64,000 bases of DNA from Centropus unirufus (GCA_013397695.1 VYZI01000054.1:2884545-2948544); one strand, 5' to 3'; positions 36,701 through 48,765 are shown, counted from the first letter of the stretch. Numbers and translations: made by a program. The notes: a model not told the origin generated them from the letters alone.

Positions 36701-38400
36701 GTTAAGCAGTGTGTCAGTATTTTTGGACAAAATTTTTTTGGCTTTCATTCCCAAGATTTTGGTGTTTTGAACCTCAGAAACCCAAAAGAGACAATCATTT
36801 ACTTGAGACGTCTTGCCTAGCTAGTGTCTAATCCATCTGGAGCAATGAGACATGCACGTTCCCCTAGAGCTTTTCTTTCTGTGGTGGCTATGCATGGACA
36901 AGAGTGTCTTCCTTTTAAACAACATTTTTTAGATCCATCTGCCACTCCACCTTTGTTGTTTGCTCCTCAGAACATGTATTTTGGATAGTAAGTGGCATTT
37001 CCCAGAAAATGAAGGACATGGTGATTGATTGGGCTGCAGGAAGCCAGCACTGCAAGTACTTGTTCAGACACCTCTGTCTGATCAACAGCTCATTGTTTAT
37101 CAAACTCAGTGATGGCAAACCCATTGGTATCTGATGCCAAATTTTTACAGAAAAGCGCAATCGCTATCTGAAGTCTAATTCCAATCACTGTTGGAGTAAA
37201 AATCTACATGGGTGCCAATGTAATTTCTGATTGTTGTGGTTTATGGGTTGTATTTTTACAGAGATACTTTCTTGAATTGTACTATAAGACAGGTTGTATT
37301 GCTAATTCCAACATTTGTTACAACCCTGGAGTTATTTCACGGAGTGTTCTCAGGTTTAATTCACTCATGTTTTCAAACACGTTTAGGTCTCTGCATCAAA
37401 GACACTGAGTGCTTAGAAAGACTTTAAATGAAAGTCAACCAGTTCAGGCTTTGGGTTTCCTTGGCGAGAGAATAAAACAGAAAGTGTGATTCTAGCTTCC
37501 AGACAATCTGTTTAAGCAGATGTGAAAAATAAGTGCAGCTTGAACTAAAAAAGGGCTGAAGGCAATTCTTTGTTTATTTACCAAATTAGACTCAAATGAC
37601 TTGCCAAAAGATGAGAAGTCTGGCATTCTTGGATTAGCTTGGGAAGATTCATCAAAAACACATTACTGCAGGGAAAATACAGTACTGTAAATTTAGGCCT
37701 TGAGCCCTCGTAAAGGCTTCCTGGGCTGTCCAGTTCAAGGTATTCTCAGAAGGATAGTAGGTCACATTAACAAGGCATTACAGGGTGAAGCTCTCTGGTC
37801 CCACAGAGGCCATACCTTGCTCCAACAGAAAAGGAGCAATAAGGCATCAGGGAGTTCTCTTCTGCCAGACCATACGTATTTAGTAGTTAGGATTTCTCCA
37901 TTCCTTGGAAATGTCCTCATTTATGGGCGCATAGTGAGATTCTGTCTTGATTTTCTTTCTCCTTTGACTCTCAGAAAACTATTCCTTCCTGTTCTACACT
38001 GATCATCCCAAGTGGAATTGAGAATGGTCTTCCATTTGAAGCTTTGGTTCAGGCACTCCGCAGCTTTGGGATGCCTAGCATCCTGGTCTTACAGTTTCTG
38101 GCTCTGGAATATCATGCATAATGTCACTAGAAAAATATGGCTAACAGCATCTCATCTAAGTACACTTTGAAAAAAAATAGGGTATTTTCTGTGAGCCTAA
38201 GAAACCAAGAAATTATTTGGATTGGACAGGTCCTCTTAAGAAAACTTAAGTTGTCACAAATATCTCCTTGCAGAGCTCCCGGTTCTTAGTGGAAGACTGC
38301 CAGGCCACTCTGGGATGTTTCTGAACCTACATAAGAGACTCTGTTTAGATGCCTAAGAAACACTGAAAACTAAAACATAGCAGTGAATAGTTTTGGTTGT

Positions 38401-38545
38401 AATGGGCCTGGAGGTCATATAATCCAGCCTTCTGCTTATAGAAAAACTAACTTCAAATTTAGGTGAAGTTTCTCATCACCTTGTCCTCTCACGTTTTGAA
38501 AACCTCTAGAAGTAAAGACTCCCCTGTCTCTCTGGACCCAGTTAC
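38401..38545 (-). mobile_element. CR1 LINE 3' fragment, antisense
   Basis: GGAGGTCATATAATCCAGCC, ACTAACTTCAAATTTAGGTG, CCTTGTCCTCTCACGTTTTG and GACTCCCCTGTCTCTCTGG follow the antisense 3' end of older CR1 subfamilies. Truncated at both sides. Confidence 0.7.
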
Positions 38546-38709
38546 AGTGGATGCAGTAGTTAAATTTGCGGCCTTGTAGCTCTAACTGCTCCTGAATAAC
38601 TTAGGAGCTTTATTAGACAATCTGAGTGAATCCTTGGCCATGTGTAAGTGGAAGAGCATGTGCATGCACTTGGTTGAACAGTACTAATGGTGAGAAATGT
38701 GTCTTTAAG

Positions 38710-39263
38710 GTTCTATGATGAAATAGGAACACCCCTTCTTTCCGACATCCGTGTCGATTACTCTGAAGACAATGTGGAACAAGTCACCCAGAACTTCTTC
38801 CCTAACTACTTCAATGGCTCTGAAATTATAATAGCTGGCAAACTTATCAACCACACCTCAGAGAGTCTCCACGTGGAGGTGACTGCTAGCAACTCCAAGA
38901 AGTATATTCTTCTCAAAACAGATGTGGCTATTGACCTGCCAAGCACAAATGACATCAGAGGTATCCCCGGCCTGGAAGATGGCAAAGGTGATAAAAACTA
39001 CATTGAGAGGGCGTGGAGTTACCTTACCATCAAGGAATTGCTTAACTCTCGGTTGAAGAGTGATGACAATCAGGAAAAAGACTCCTTGATGGAGAAAGCC
39101 AAGTCTCTGGCTCTGGCTTATAATTTTGTTACTCCCTTCACTGTTTTGAAGATGAGAGAGGCTGGGCTCCATTCAGAACCACCTCAAGAGGAGTTTATCC
39201 ACTCGTCTACAGATGGCATCGGTGAAAAGTTGCAGAGTTTGCAGGGACACAAGGCACCACCAG
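38710..39263 (+). CDS. ITIH5: ITIH5 exon 10 (end of vWA and central region)
   Basis: 554 nt, the largest exon here. It reads FYDEIGTPLLSDIRVDYSED, FFPNYFNGSEIIIAGKLINH, LHVEVTASNSKKYILLKTDV, RAWSYLTIKELLNSRL and LALAYNFVTPFTVLKM. It closes the vWA domain and gives the conserved central heavy-chain region. NGS and NHT are possible glycosylation sites. The last 40 residues (EPPQEEFIHSSTDG onward) are the variable linker. Acceptor CTTTAAG, donor GTACTA; both are somewhat weak but the frame fits. Confidence 0.95.
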
Positions 39264-39657
39264 GTACTAGAGAAAAAATATAACTATGTGCCGGTAAAGA
39301 AAATTTTTGCAGAGGTAATGTCTCATGGCTAACTTTGGCAATAGGGATGATATAGCCAATGAACTGTGGGGCGGTAAACAGAAAGTTGAAATTTTTCATA
39401 TTAATCTTGCTAATTGTTGGCTGCACAACCCTAAGCAAATCTTTTAGGGACCTGACTTACCTCCCTAAAGCACTTACCACTCTGTAGAAACTATTGAAGA
39501 GAAAGTGGTATTCTAAATGAAGTTTAAAGCATAATAGCTGCAGAAATACATCCCATAATTTCACTAAATAATATTTTGGGAACAGAAACGTTTTGATCCT
39601 ATGGCCCTTTTGGTTGCTCAATAAGAAATTGTAACGGTCTTCCTTCCCTACTTACAG
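39264..39657 (+). other. ITIH5 intron 10
   Basis: 394 bp. No feature was recognised apart from splice ends GTACTA and CTTACAG. Confidence 0.85.
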
Positions 39658-39708
39658 GCATACGCAGACAGCAAGATAAACAAAGAATTAGAATCTCCAA
39701 AACTTCAG
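39658..39708 (+). CDS. ITIH5: ITIH5 exon 11 (51-nt exon)
   Basis: A 51-nt exon starting two bases into a Gly codon and ending one base over. It reads IRRQQDKQRIRISKTS. Human ITIH5 has PRIKISKTS at the corresponding place just before the VDGDPHF motif. Acceptor CTTACAG, donor GTCAGT. Small exon, but both phases fit its neighbours exactly. Confidence 0.9.
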
Positions 39709-40791
39709 GTCAGTGCCTGTTTTCATGCCTTTCATAATCTAAAATAATAACGGTCGATTTATGGAAACCTCAGTTTCATGCCACTGTGTTATAACAATCC
39801 TGATGGACCACCCCAAATCCAATTTACTAGACCTACAGAACAGAGGGGAAAGTTACAACCAAATCAAAATACAGAGAGGATCAGTATTGAGATGTATGAT
39901 GGAACATAGAAAGGCAGATGATTTTAAACCCCTTATCCTTATGTCTGAGACTTTTGTAGATCAGGGGAGAACCTCAGGCATGTTCTTTCTGTACTAGAAC
40001 TAGTATAAAAAGATTTTATAAGGTAGTATTGCTGAAACATAAAAAGTGTTGTCAAAGTGAAAAAAACCCAAACCTATAGTGTTTTGTTATTTCCATTTTG
40101 GTTCTGCACCTCTACTTAACATCCTTTTCATACAATAAACACTGAAGAATAAATCCAGATAAAGAATTTAGACTTGAATTTCACCGGATAAGATAAAATT
40201 TACCTTAAAATCCAGGGCTTTACCTTGTCTTTTAATTAATAATTAAGTTAATCAAGAAGTAAAAATAATAATTAAAATCAATATAAAAATATTGAAATTG
40301 AAGTTGTGGAATTGTTTATAACCTGCTGTTGACTACCCCAATCTGCTATTGAGGACCAGGAAAGTTTAGTGTGAGGTGTGTCCATGCAGCACAGTTTTGG
40401 ATAGAGGGTACTTTTTGTGTGCTGTGGGTGATGTAGCCTCACAACAGAGTATGGAGGGCTAGAAAACACCTGCATGATAGTTCCCATAAATCACTGAAAT
40501 TATATTCCAGGAAGAAAATATCCTGATTTTCAATTAGACTACTTTGGGTTTTGAGTTTTCATTGAAAACTCAACCTCTTCTATGATAAAAACAAACCAAA
40601 CCAAAATAAAATAATCTTTGTGAAAAACAAAGCAAAACTGGACACTTCCTGGCAAACTTCATAGGACTATTTAAAAACAACAAACCTGAAGGTCTTTAAA
40701 AAAAAAAATGGGACAAACACACTTCAAAAAGCAGTTCTTGGACACTGCAGTTTTGGGCAAGTCTCTCACATTTATCTTTATGTTTTCTCAG
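39709..40791 (+). other. ITIH5 intron 11
   Basis: 1.1 kb, very AT-rich between 40100 and 40300. It includes a perfect 10-bp-arm hairpin at 40551-40573 and an A-run at about 40697. No exon seen. Confidence 0.8.
40551..40573. repeat. Perfect inverted repeat, 10-bp arms, 3-nt loop
   Basis: TTGAGTTTTC, loop ATT, GAAAACTCAA. It lies about 220 bp before exon 12 of ITIH5. Confidence 0.9.
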
Positions 40792-40908
40792 CGGATGGAG
40801 ACCCTCACTTTGTCATTGATTTTCCCTCCAGCAAGTTCTCTGTCTGCTTCAATATTGATGGAGAGCCAGGGGATATTCTCCGACTGGTCTCGGATCACAA
40901 GGAATCTG
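40792..40908 (+). CDS. ITIH5: ITIH5 exon 12 (DPHF motif, start of C-terminal domain)
   Basis: 117 nt, two bases in and one over. It reads ADGDPHFVIDFPSSKFSVCF, NIDGEPGDILRLVSDHKES. In ITIH1-3 the Asp of the DPHF motif is where the propeptide is cut and chondroitin sulphate is esterified. Here the motif is intact, but whether ITIH5 is processed at it cannot be told from sequence. Acceptor TTCTCAG, donor GTGAGC. Confidence 0.96.
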
Positions 40909-43375
40909 GTGAGCAGATTGATTAAGCAGTTGGTTGTGAAGGAATGCTGAAGTGCGAGGCCAGCTCTTTAGCAATAAGACCAAGCACCACGGTCCTTTAT
41001 AGGCAAGAAAGTGTTAGGAAATCGGAAAAAAGTTGCTATTCTGGCCAGCCAAGGCAAAACTGGCACACACCAGTTTTCCAGCTTGAATTGGAAGGGGAGA
41101 TAAGCTGTTCACTTGCACTTACTGAGCTCCAACTTTATCATAACTAATGGGTAAATCTAGAGCAAACTTAAGCAAGGAGGAGGCCTGGCCACTGCTACAT
41201 ATGCAATTCATCTACAGAAGTCTTTGTCAACAGAGTAGATCTAACCATAGAGAGAACTGGCCTTTATGTGTATGGTTGTCATTGACTAGAATCAAGGGAA
41301 CAGCAAATTACATGCAAACAGCTAAGACACCCACTTGAGTGCACACGGAACCCATTACACCCCATCTGTCCAGCTAGACTGGAGGGCTCAATTCTTGATT
41401 GTTACAACCCATTGTGGTCTGCGCATTGCACTTGACTGGTTTAAAAACAGTCACAGGTGACTGAGCAGCCACAGACATTTTGCATATTGGGTATAGTGTT
41501 AGCATAAGCCATGCAGTCACCTCTGCACTGAGAGGTTACACAGGATATTCAGCTTTCTGGTGCAGCGACAGTGCATTTCTGATGGTGCAACTTCATCAGC
41601 CCTCAAGTTAACAAAATCACAATATGCAAATAAAAGATTTGGACTCATCAAAATTGCTCTGTTACTGAAACGTGATTTTTCACTTACAATGCAGTTTACT
41701 TCAGGACAGAGCAAATTATCCAGACAGGCTCATCAAGCACTGAGGCTGTTTCAGTGGAGGGACCACAACCCTGGCTACTGAGTCATGACAGCCTTGAGAA
41801 AACTCACACAATTCAGGATCAGCTTTACCCAAGCCAGTCTGATTCCCAGGGGCCCAAGTGTGGTCTGATCCTATCCGGAATTCTAAGCAGTGCAGCTAAT
41901 AAGCAGATTATGTCCCAAGCAGGGAAACAGTGGGAGGAAAGGATGTCAAAACCAGAGAAAATGCACATATTTGTTTTACAAAGAAGATAAATAATATCAC
42001 AATAATTTTTTAAGAATTCTGTTCTGTGCAGCAATGGTCTAGCCTCCAAATTTCTGTGTTTGTGCCTGCCTTAGTGAATAACCTCCAGCTCCTGGCAATG
42101 TTTCCCTTAAACTTCTTTCCCAGACTGTGTTTGTGCCACAGCTTTGAGTGATTCTGTGTCTCAAATGTGGAATGAGCTTGAGAAAAACAGACTGTAGCAC
42201 TACCAAGTTGAGCCTATGAAGATGGAAATCAGAGATTCCATCAGCAATGCTGGGATATGGAGAATAACTGAGTGTTGAGGGCTTGGGTCTAGCTTGGGAT
42301 AGTTATGAATTTCCTCCTTTATCATTACTGTGTAGTTAGTTGGTCAGAGACCTGTGGGAAGTGAGACACTAATGAACAGGAAGTCACAAAAATCATAAAG
42401 ATTATTAAGAATTTTAATGTGGACATCCAGGCTTCTGTTGACTTAGGATCTGCACCTTAGGGTATTTAAAAATGGTTCTTTTGGAGAAAAAACTGAGGGA
42501 AGCTGGAAGAGCAGTACTGGTGAACCTGGAAATAACCCAATGGGAGAGCAGAATTTAGTGTCCTCTTCTGCAACAACTCAAAGAGAACTTGAATTTCTTA
42601 CACTGCCACGTGAAGAGGTTCAGCACTTCAGGCTGTTGCAAGTCACGTTATTCCCTCTACAGGTTCCATTCAGTTTTTAACATACTGACCAAGGTCGTAA
42701 TCCTTACTCCCTTAATTTTTGGCTTCCCAGGCTAGTTCGTAGGTAGAGATGAACATCAAACTGCAACTGTCTGCTACCCTGAGATCCTCTGAGACAGAAG
42801 CATGGAGATACATCCTTCCTAGACATTCAGTTCTTATGCCAGTTGGTGATATGAGGAAAAGTAGTCCTACCAGGAACTTTTCTTTGGGCTCCAAAATCTT
42901 CTATGTTTTCCCAGATTTGATTTATACATTGACAAACGGGGAACTCATACCATGGGTGGATACACTATAGTAGTCAGAAGGATAAATACTTGTCTTATGT
43001 AGTTCAAAATCCCTGCACATCATTGTCTCGATGTTAGGTAGGTCAAAGGCTGGATGGAGCTTAGGAAGTGGCTGTGCTGAGGAGCAGCTGACCATAACCT
43101 GTAGCACTGCATACGCAATGTTAGGACCAACAGAGCTGGAGCCACCTGGCTCCAGGGAGGGACAGTATTTCTGAGCTTGGGTAAATTTAGGTGTGCTGTA
43201 TAAGATAGTAATTTTATAACAGACTGGTTATACTCCTTTGAATACTGGTAGGTGAAATAATCAAGCATGAGGTGGTGGATCTGGTGGTGATTTCCTCAGC
43301 TGCAAGGCTTGAATCTTTGAGACAATAGACCTATTCTTCATTCCAACTTTCATTTATTGATTATTTTCCTGCAAG
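40909..43375 (+). other. ITIH5 intron 12
   Basis: 2.5 kb. No exon or recognisable transposon. Open frames near 41150-41990 and 42750 show no family resemblance. Confidence 0.75.
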
Positions 43376-43753
43376 GTGTAACTGTGAATGGGCAATTAAT
43401 TGGAGCTCCTGCACCACCCAATGGGCATAAGAAACATCGGACTTACTTTAGCACCATCACTATCCTCAACAATAAGCCAGAGAGATCTTACCTAGAGATC
43501 ACACCCAGAAGAATCATACTGGATGATGGGGAAAGACTTCTTCTGTCCTGTGATCGGAATGCTGTTGTGCGGAGTAGCAGCCTTGAGGTCTCCATCTCCG
43601 CTAATTCCAATATCACTGTGACTATACGAGACACAATCAGCTTTGTCATCCTCATTCACCGTTACAAGAAGCCAGCCCCATATCAGAGGAATCACCTGGG
43701 GTTCTACATCTCCAATAGTAAAGGCCTCTCTTCTGACTCCCATGGGCTACTGG
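43376..43753 (+). CDS. ITIH5: ITIH5 exon 13 (ITI heavy-chain C-terminal domain)
   Basis: 378 nt, two bases in and one over. It contains VTVNGQLIGAPAPPNGHKKH, TITILNNKPERSYLEITPRR, LEVSISANSNITVTIRD, FVILIHRYKKPAPYQRNHLG and FYISNSKGLSSDSHGLLG. This is the core of the ITI_HC_C domain. NIT is a possible glycosylation site. Acceptor CTGCAAG, donor GTAGGT. Confidence 0.97.
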
Positions 43754-45022
43754 GTAGGTAACAGGTTCTCAGGTTCAGAGAAAAAAATGATCCTTCCAAG
43801 CAGTGTTAAACGACAGGTGGTAATGAACAAGGCAGGTGGGGATTAAGTTCTCAGGTAAGATTTTAATTTCCACTCTCAAACAACTACTCAATTGCCAGAA
43901 TTCTCAGCTCCCCTCCCATCCTTTTCTGTAAAAGTTATCTCCCAATTTCCTAGCTATGTGGCTGTGTCTGTTTTTCACATTTCCACTATTTTCATGATTA
44001 ATACAGTTGTCATCATAATTCACAGGCTAGACTCTCCAAATGCAATGACAGAAAGCAAATATTGCACAAGAACCCCGAGTGAAGGACAAATAAGATTTTC
44101 TAATAGTAGTTCTAGTTCAGAATAGCCCAGCTGCTAATGTGCTCTCAAGGACACAACAAAGTAGGGTCTGAATTTCTCTCTAGGCAGAGAGGATATTCAG
44201 CTGATGTCTTGCAGACTCTGAAAGAGAGCTCTAGTCACAAGAGGTAGCACATTGCTATGGATCATTGGCTTAGCCTACAAGTACTGCACTTAGACATGCC
44301 CATAGTGTTTGCTTTGGCAGGACTGAGCTGTTTAAACCTGACCCTGACTGAGGTCAAGAACCATTAGTACTTTTCATGGCCTCTTTCTGTCAATCATGAA
44401 GCGAAAGAAGAGGCATCCCTAAATTTTGAGAGCAATTAAGCTTTAGCTAGACAAAGACAATGACCACATAGCTTCAGCCAATGAGAAGCAGTGATATATA
44501 TGGCCATGTACAGGTGCAGAACTCCAAGACTCAAGCCATTGTTTCCATGATATTCAGGCACCCCTAGCTTGAGCACGATCCCTCAGGAGTGGAGTTTTTG
44601 AATCAGGTTACTCACATGCACAAACCTCTAAATCCATACTTAGGCTTGCCTCCAAAAAAGGCAAGGGAAGAGAACTAGGAGCTGCAGGCTCAGACCTGTC
44701 TGCTTGCTCATGGGCATTGTATGGGTTATTACCCTTTAGTCATTGTGGCCCACAGAAAGGATCTCGGTATTAGCAGCTCAAAAAGCTCTTGGGCTCAGTC
44801 AATGTACCTTAATGAGTGAAAAAAGAAAAAACGTTATTGCTCTCTCTCTTTGTGAGACTTAGAAGAGGATTGCAGGACCTAGATTCATTCTGCTATTGCA
44901 AAGAAGCCCTTTACAGCCCCACACTCTAAGAATCCTCAAAACATGGCCTGTTCAAAAACACAACAACTTATAAACAGGTACAAAACAGCCAGTCATGGAC
45001 TCTATTTTATGTTGCCTTGCAG
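43754..45022 (+). other. ITIH5 intron 13
   Basis: 1.3 kb. Nothing recognised other than splice ends. Confidence 0.8.
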
Positions 45023-45321
45023 GTCAGTTCTTGAACCACGAAGTTAAACTTCTTCAGGAATCTCTAAACACAAGTCATCAGCAGGTTGGTCAGAACCAAA
45101 CTGAAGCATTAAAGACAAACCCTACAAACACCCTCAAAGTGAAGGGACGACTCGTTCCTGTTGTGTGGAAGCAGAGGAAGATCTACAATGGCCAGCAGGA
45201 AGTTAATTGCTGGTTTGCCAAAAACAATGCCGACAAACTGATCGATGGGAGCTATAAAGACTATTTGGCTTCTCATCCTTTTGACACAGGAACCAGTTTT
45301 GGAACGATTAATAGCCTTTAA
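45023..45321 (+). CDS. ITIH5: ITIH5 exon 14 (C-terminus and stop)
   Basis: 299 nt ending in TAA at 45319-45321. It reads QFLNHEVKLLQESLNTSHQQ, VKGRLVPVVWKQRKIYNGQQ, EVNCWFAKNNADKLIDGSYK and DYLASHPFDTGTSFG. Acceptor GCCTTGCAG. The last residues (TSFGTINSL) are freer than the rest, as usual at the ITIH5 tail. Confidence 0.97.
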
Positions 45322-47004
45322 GACCGATCACAGCAATGCAGTGAAGCAGCATGTGTGACAGCAACTCCCTTCTGAAGCCTCTAGATCTAGGCAACTTATG
45401 AATATGTCTTTACTTTTTGGTGCCAAAGAAGCCAAGGCTTTTTGCCCTTGGAAATCAGCTGTCTCTCTTTCGTGCTAGATGAATGCTGTTCATAAAATTC
45501 CTGAAGACAAGAAGGTTGTGGGGGAAAGGCTGAGGACACAGTTAAAGGTGTGACTGGTGCTTTCCCAGGGGGAAGGGAGAAATGGGCCAACACTCATATC
45601 GAACAGTGCAGAGAGCTGCTGGCCTTGAAACAAACCCATGTAGGGATCTGTGCAATAACCCCAGGGACTGGTGAGTCACCCAGTGAGAGGCACAGACCAT
45701 ACAGCACCGTGCCCACCTAGAGAGAAAATTTTGGGTGACACGCTTTGCAAATAAGTGACTTGGAGCATTTGCTCCGACCATGTTCCCTGGGGAAAGAAGA
45801 GTGAGAGAGAGGAGAGGTGGGTGAATATTCATCTGCAGTGACCTACTAGCATCCAAGAGGTAAACAAAGATATCAAAACCTTAAATCAACAGGAAACAAG
45901 AGGCAATTGCTTTCTTGGTTCCTAGGATGAGGTCTGGATTTGCCACTAAGCATGATGTTCCCTGAACCACTATGGCCCCTTAAAACTGTGGTGAAAACCT
46001 TCTCATGATTTATTGCTATCTCAATGCACAAACTTAAAAAGCATCTCTGGTGTCCAGCATCAACAGAAGTGTAGGCTCCCATTCCATGGGGCACATCATG
46101 TAAATAACATCGTGGGTTTAGTGATTTCTTGAGTCTTGACTCCCCCAGAGAGAAATGAAGTTCCACCGTGAGCTTCCAACAGACCTGCCACTTCCTTAAG
46201 CAGAGCATAACTTCTGCTTAGCAGAGGTTTAAATTCTCTAAAGCGTGATGAACCAGCACCTGCAACAGCTTACAACCCTATAAAGCAGAGTAGACATTTC
46301 TAGTTGCTTTTCTAATCAGGAAGGAAGTCCTTATTTACTCCAAATTGTCAAAAATTTTTCAACCTTATTTCCCCTGGCTCCTCACACTGCATGAACTTGT
46401 ACCCAGCAGGTTACAGAAGGTTATCCCCACTGCAGGTAGTGCTGCTCTGCAAAGAAACATCCAAACCCAAACTGCAAAGCTGTGGTCTATTTTAAAGTGA
46501 GGCACCATCGAATAAAAGTATAGATCATCCACAGGGGAGTTTGTGGTTGTCAAAGGCTTCATTGGCTAACTTCTCTGCTAAGTAAAGACGTTTTTATAAC
46601 AAGGCCAAACTGAGCACATGCACACTTTGCCTTTCCAGAACAGAAAGAAAGGAGGGGGAGCATGGAAGCACCTCCAGGTGCTAAATTATATTAATATGTT
46701 AAGAGAAAAGAGGTGCCAGAGACCTACAAAAATAGGTTCAATCTTTTTTTTTTTTTAAACATATTTAACAATTAAATAATATTGTTGCTGTAGGAGCTCC
46801 AGCTGCTGGTGGTGGGGTGGTGATTTTCTGATTGCTTGATCATCTGGTTAGTACTGCCAGCACTGTGGCAGCAAACCAGGTAGCAAATATGCTTTCTTAT
46901 TTGCACCATGTGCTCTGGGAAAGAGAAAAATAGCCAAATGCGAACTGCTAGAATTAATTGCACTCTGGAACACCCTTGTAGAGAGCTCAGCTAGTGCAAA
47001 AAAC

Positions 47005-47032
47005 TCATGCCAAAGCTCATGCTTTGGCATGA
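47005..47032 (+). repeat. Perfect hairpin, 11-bp stem, 6-nt loop, in ITIH5 3' UTR
   Basis: TCATGCCAAAG, loop CTCATG, CTTTGGCATGA. If the long 3' UTR is used, this stem-loop is in the ITIH5 mRNA. Confidence 0.85.
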
Positions 47033-47441
47033 AACTTAAAGAAAAAAACCCTATTGCTTTGGGCCCAGCTATCCTGATAAATAGCTCTCCTGCCAGGGAG
47101 ACCTGAAGGCAAGAACTTCAGCACAGTCCTGAGCACGCAGTAACCAGAGGCCAATGCTCTGCAGCATCCTGGTGGGCCAGAAACAAGATGAGAGAGTATC
47201 TGTGAAGCTGACTTTTCCACCCAGTACGGTAGTGGGAAGATCAGCCAGCCCATTTCACTGGCACAGGGGGAACAGAAGAGTGGCAGTGAACTTCCAGACA
47301 GTCCAAGGTTCAGCAGGTGTCTTCTTCATACTGCCCTTACTGAGAAGGGATTCCTTTGACATCTTCACTCTCCTCCAACACTTTGGTATCTAAGTGTATT
47401 TCTAAGGGGAGCGATTATCTTACTGTCCTCTCCTCTCTCCT

Positions 47442-47486
47442 GTATATAGATATGTATATAAATATATGTACACACACACACACATA
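47442..47486 (+). repeat. TA-rich and (CA)n microsatellite
   Basis: GTATATAGATATGTATATAA, then ATATATGTACACACACACAC. Short, impure. Confidence 0.9.
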
Positions 47487-47654
47487 TTGCTAATGCTTCA
47501 GGTGCATTATTACACTCTTCCTCCACCTTCAACAAAGGAAACCTATTTCTTTCAGGGCCTGAAAAGAACAATGATCAAGTCCAACTTCCCAGCTACATGA
47601 AGCACCTGGAGCAATATACTCACTTCTCATTACGGCTCCAGTTATCCATTTCAC

Positions 47655-47660
47655 AATAAA
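47655..47660 (+). promoter_or_regulatory. Candidate ITIH5 polyadenylation signal
   Basis: AATAAA on the + strand, the second such hexamer after the ITIH5 stop. The other 3'-UTR hexamer at 46511 is an alternative; hexamers at 47942 and 48248 lie further out. Confidence 0.5.
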
Positions 47661-47675
47661 TATTTTACAGCGAAC

Positions 47676-48765
47676 ACTGCAGTGAAGCTTTCATTTGGTG
47701 AAGATAAAATGAGCTTTGAGATTAAGGTTATATATGTTTTATGGTGCTGGACAAGCTCATGTTACCAGGTGGCTGAAAGAACCACTCAAGAGTTAAAAAT
47801 TAAAAAAAAACTTTAAAAAATTACATAAAAGCTGAGCTGAAATTAAAAGTCTAATGCCATCAAAGTAAGAAAATCCAAATCCTTTATTTTCTGCTCCTTA
47901 ATCAGGAATGCTTTCTTGGGAAAATATGAGGGAGGGCAAAAAATAAAAGATAATTCCTGTCTAAAACTTCTGGTGACCATCTTGCAATAAGCAAAGCCTG
48001 TCTACGGCTCAACTGAGTCTACTGGTTGAGTTCAGTGGATTCTCAGTCAGGCCATGCCGAGGACTAGCCACAATCTGGAATCAGTCTGTGCCTCACCACA
48101 GCTCCATATCTCCACCCAGCCTGGGAGTTTAGTATGCAGCTACTCTGTGCTCTCTCTCCATCCCCAAGAGAGAGCTGTGAAGTGCTTTGCAATTCTGTGC
48201 ATTCACAGCATGTTAAACGAGAGCAAAGCCCTACACCTCACACCTGGAATAAAAGGTGCCAGGATCTGAGATGACCCAGGATTCTTCTCCTGCAGCAGTC
48301 TCACCTATTCCCTTATAACCAGAACATCAGGGCTGGTTCATGGGGCTTCACTTGACTCTCCAGACCTAGTTTTTAATCAGCTGCTGCAGAAATCTTGCAT
48401 ATTTATTTTAAACTAGGTAAGAGGAAAGCAGTTGAGTTTAGTTCCCAGTAAACACCCATTCGCAAGGTGGCAGTGGGGATTGGCCTGAGTCTGTTCCAGT
48501 CCCAGCTTTGGCACAGGCTCATGTTGCATCACGTCTTTGCTCTCACGTAGCTCACCCAACCCGTCTATAGAAACTAAGGTCTGTGGGGTCAGCTTTTCTC
48601 TGCAGGTTTACTTGGATAGCCCTGCTAAGGAAAGACAACCTGCTCATGAGGAACTGGATGAGAAAAATTAAGGAGAGCCCCTTCTACCCCTTTACAGCAT
48701 TAGGATCTTGCAAAACATGAAGTAGATAAAGGCATTTAAATTATGAAGCAGTTTTAGGTCAAATA
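47676..48765. other. Intergenic space between convergent genes
   Basis: About 1.1 kb between the last probable ITIH5 polyadenylation signal and the - strand signal of the STIMATE-like gene. No coding feature was recognised. Additional hexamers on both strands (47942 and 48248 on +, 48402 on -) mean the transcripts could overlap. Confidence 0.55.

Larger units (their letters stand above)
36022..38709 (+). other. ITIH5 intron 9
   Basis: 2.7 kb with the unusual donor GTTTGT. It holds a MIR-like remnant near 36590-36700 and an antisense CR1 fragment at 38401-38545, about 165 bp before exon 10. No other coding signal was seen. Confidence 0.75.
3239..47660 (+). other. ITIH5: ITIH5 gene (exons 2-14 and 3' UTR), inter-alpha-trypsin inhibitor heavy chain 5
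   Basis: Gene-level entry. ITIH5 is a secreted heavy-chain family protein associated with hyaluronan and extracellular matrix. Thirteen exons joined in order give an uninterrupted 912-codon frame (911 residues plus TAA); human ITIH5 is about 940 residues, so only the roughly 30-residue signal-peptide exon is missing, to the left. Numbering below counts from the first residue encoded here. The VIT domain covers about residues 20-150, the vWA domain about 265-450 with MIDAS residues DSSAS (273-277), Thr344 and Asp379, and a linker with GDPHF at 650-654 precedes the ITI heavy-chain C-terminal domain (655-911). Phrases such as RYAFTTVSC, EELLQRRLGKYE, IAQNGILGDF and KQRKIYNG identify ITIH5 rather than ITIH1-4 or ITIH6: they match ITIH5 closely, and the long proline-rich insert of ITIH6 is absent. 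Splice phases agree at every junction. Symbol assignment is by recall of the family, not by a database search. Confidence 0.95.
45322..47675 (+). other. ITIH5 3' untranslated region (inferred)
   Basis: Non-coding sequence after the ITIH5 stop. AATAAA signals occur at 46511-46516 and 47655-47660, so short and long 3' UTRs of about 1.2 and 2.35 kb are possible. It includes a perfect 11-bp hairpin at 47005-47032 and a TA/CA microsatellite at 47442-47486. Extent is inferred from the signals only. Confidence 0.55.
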
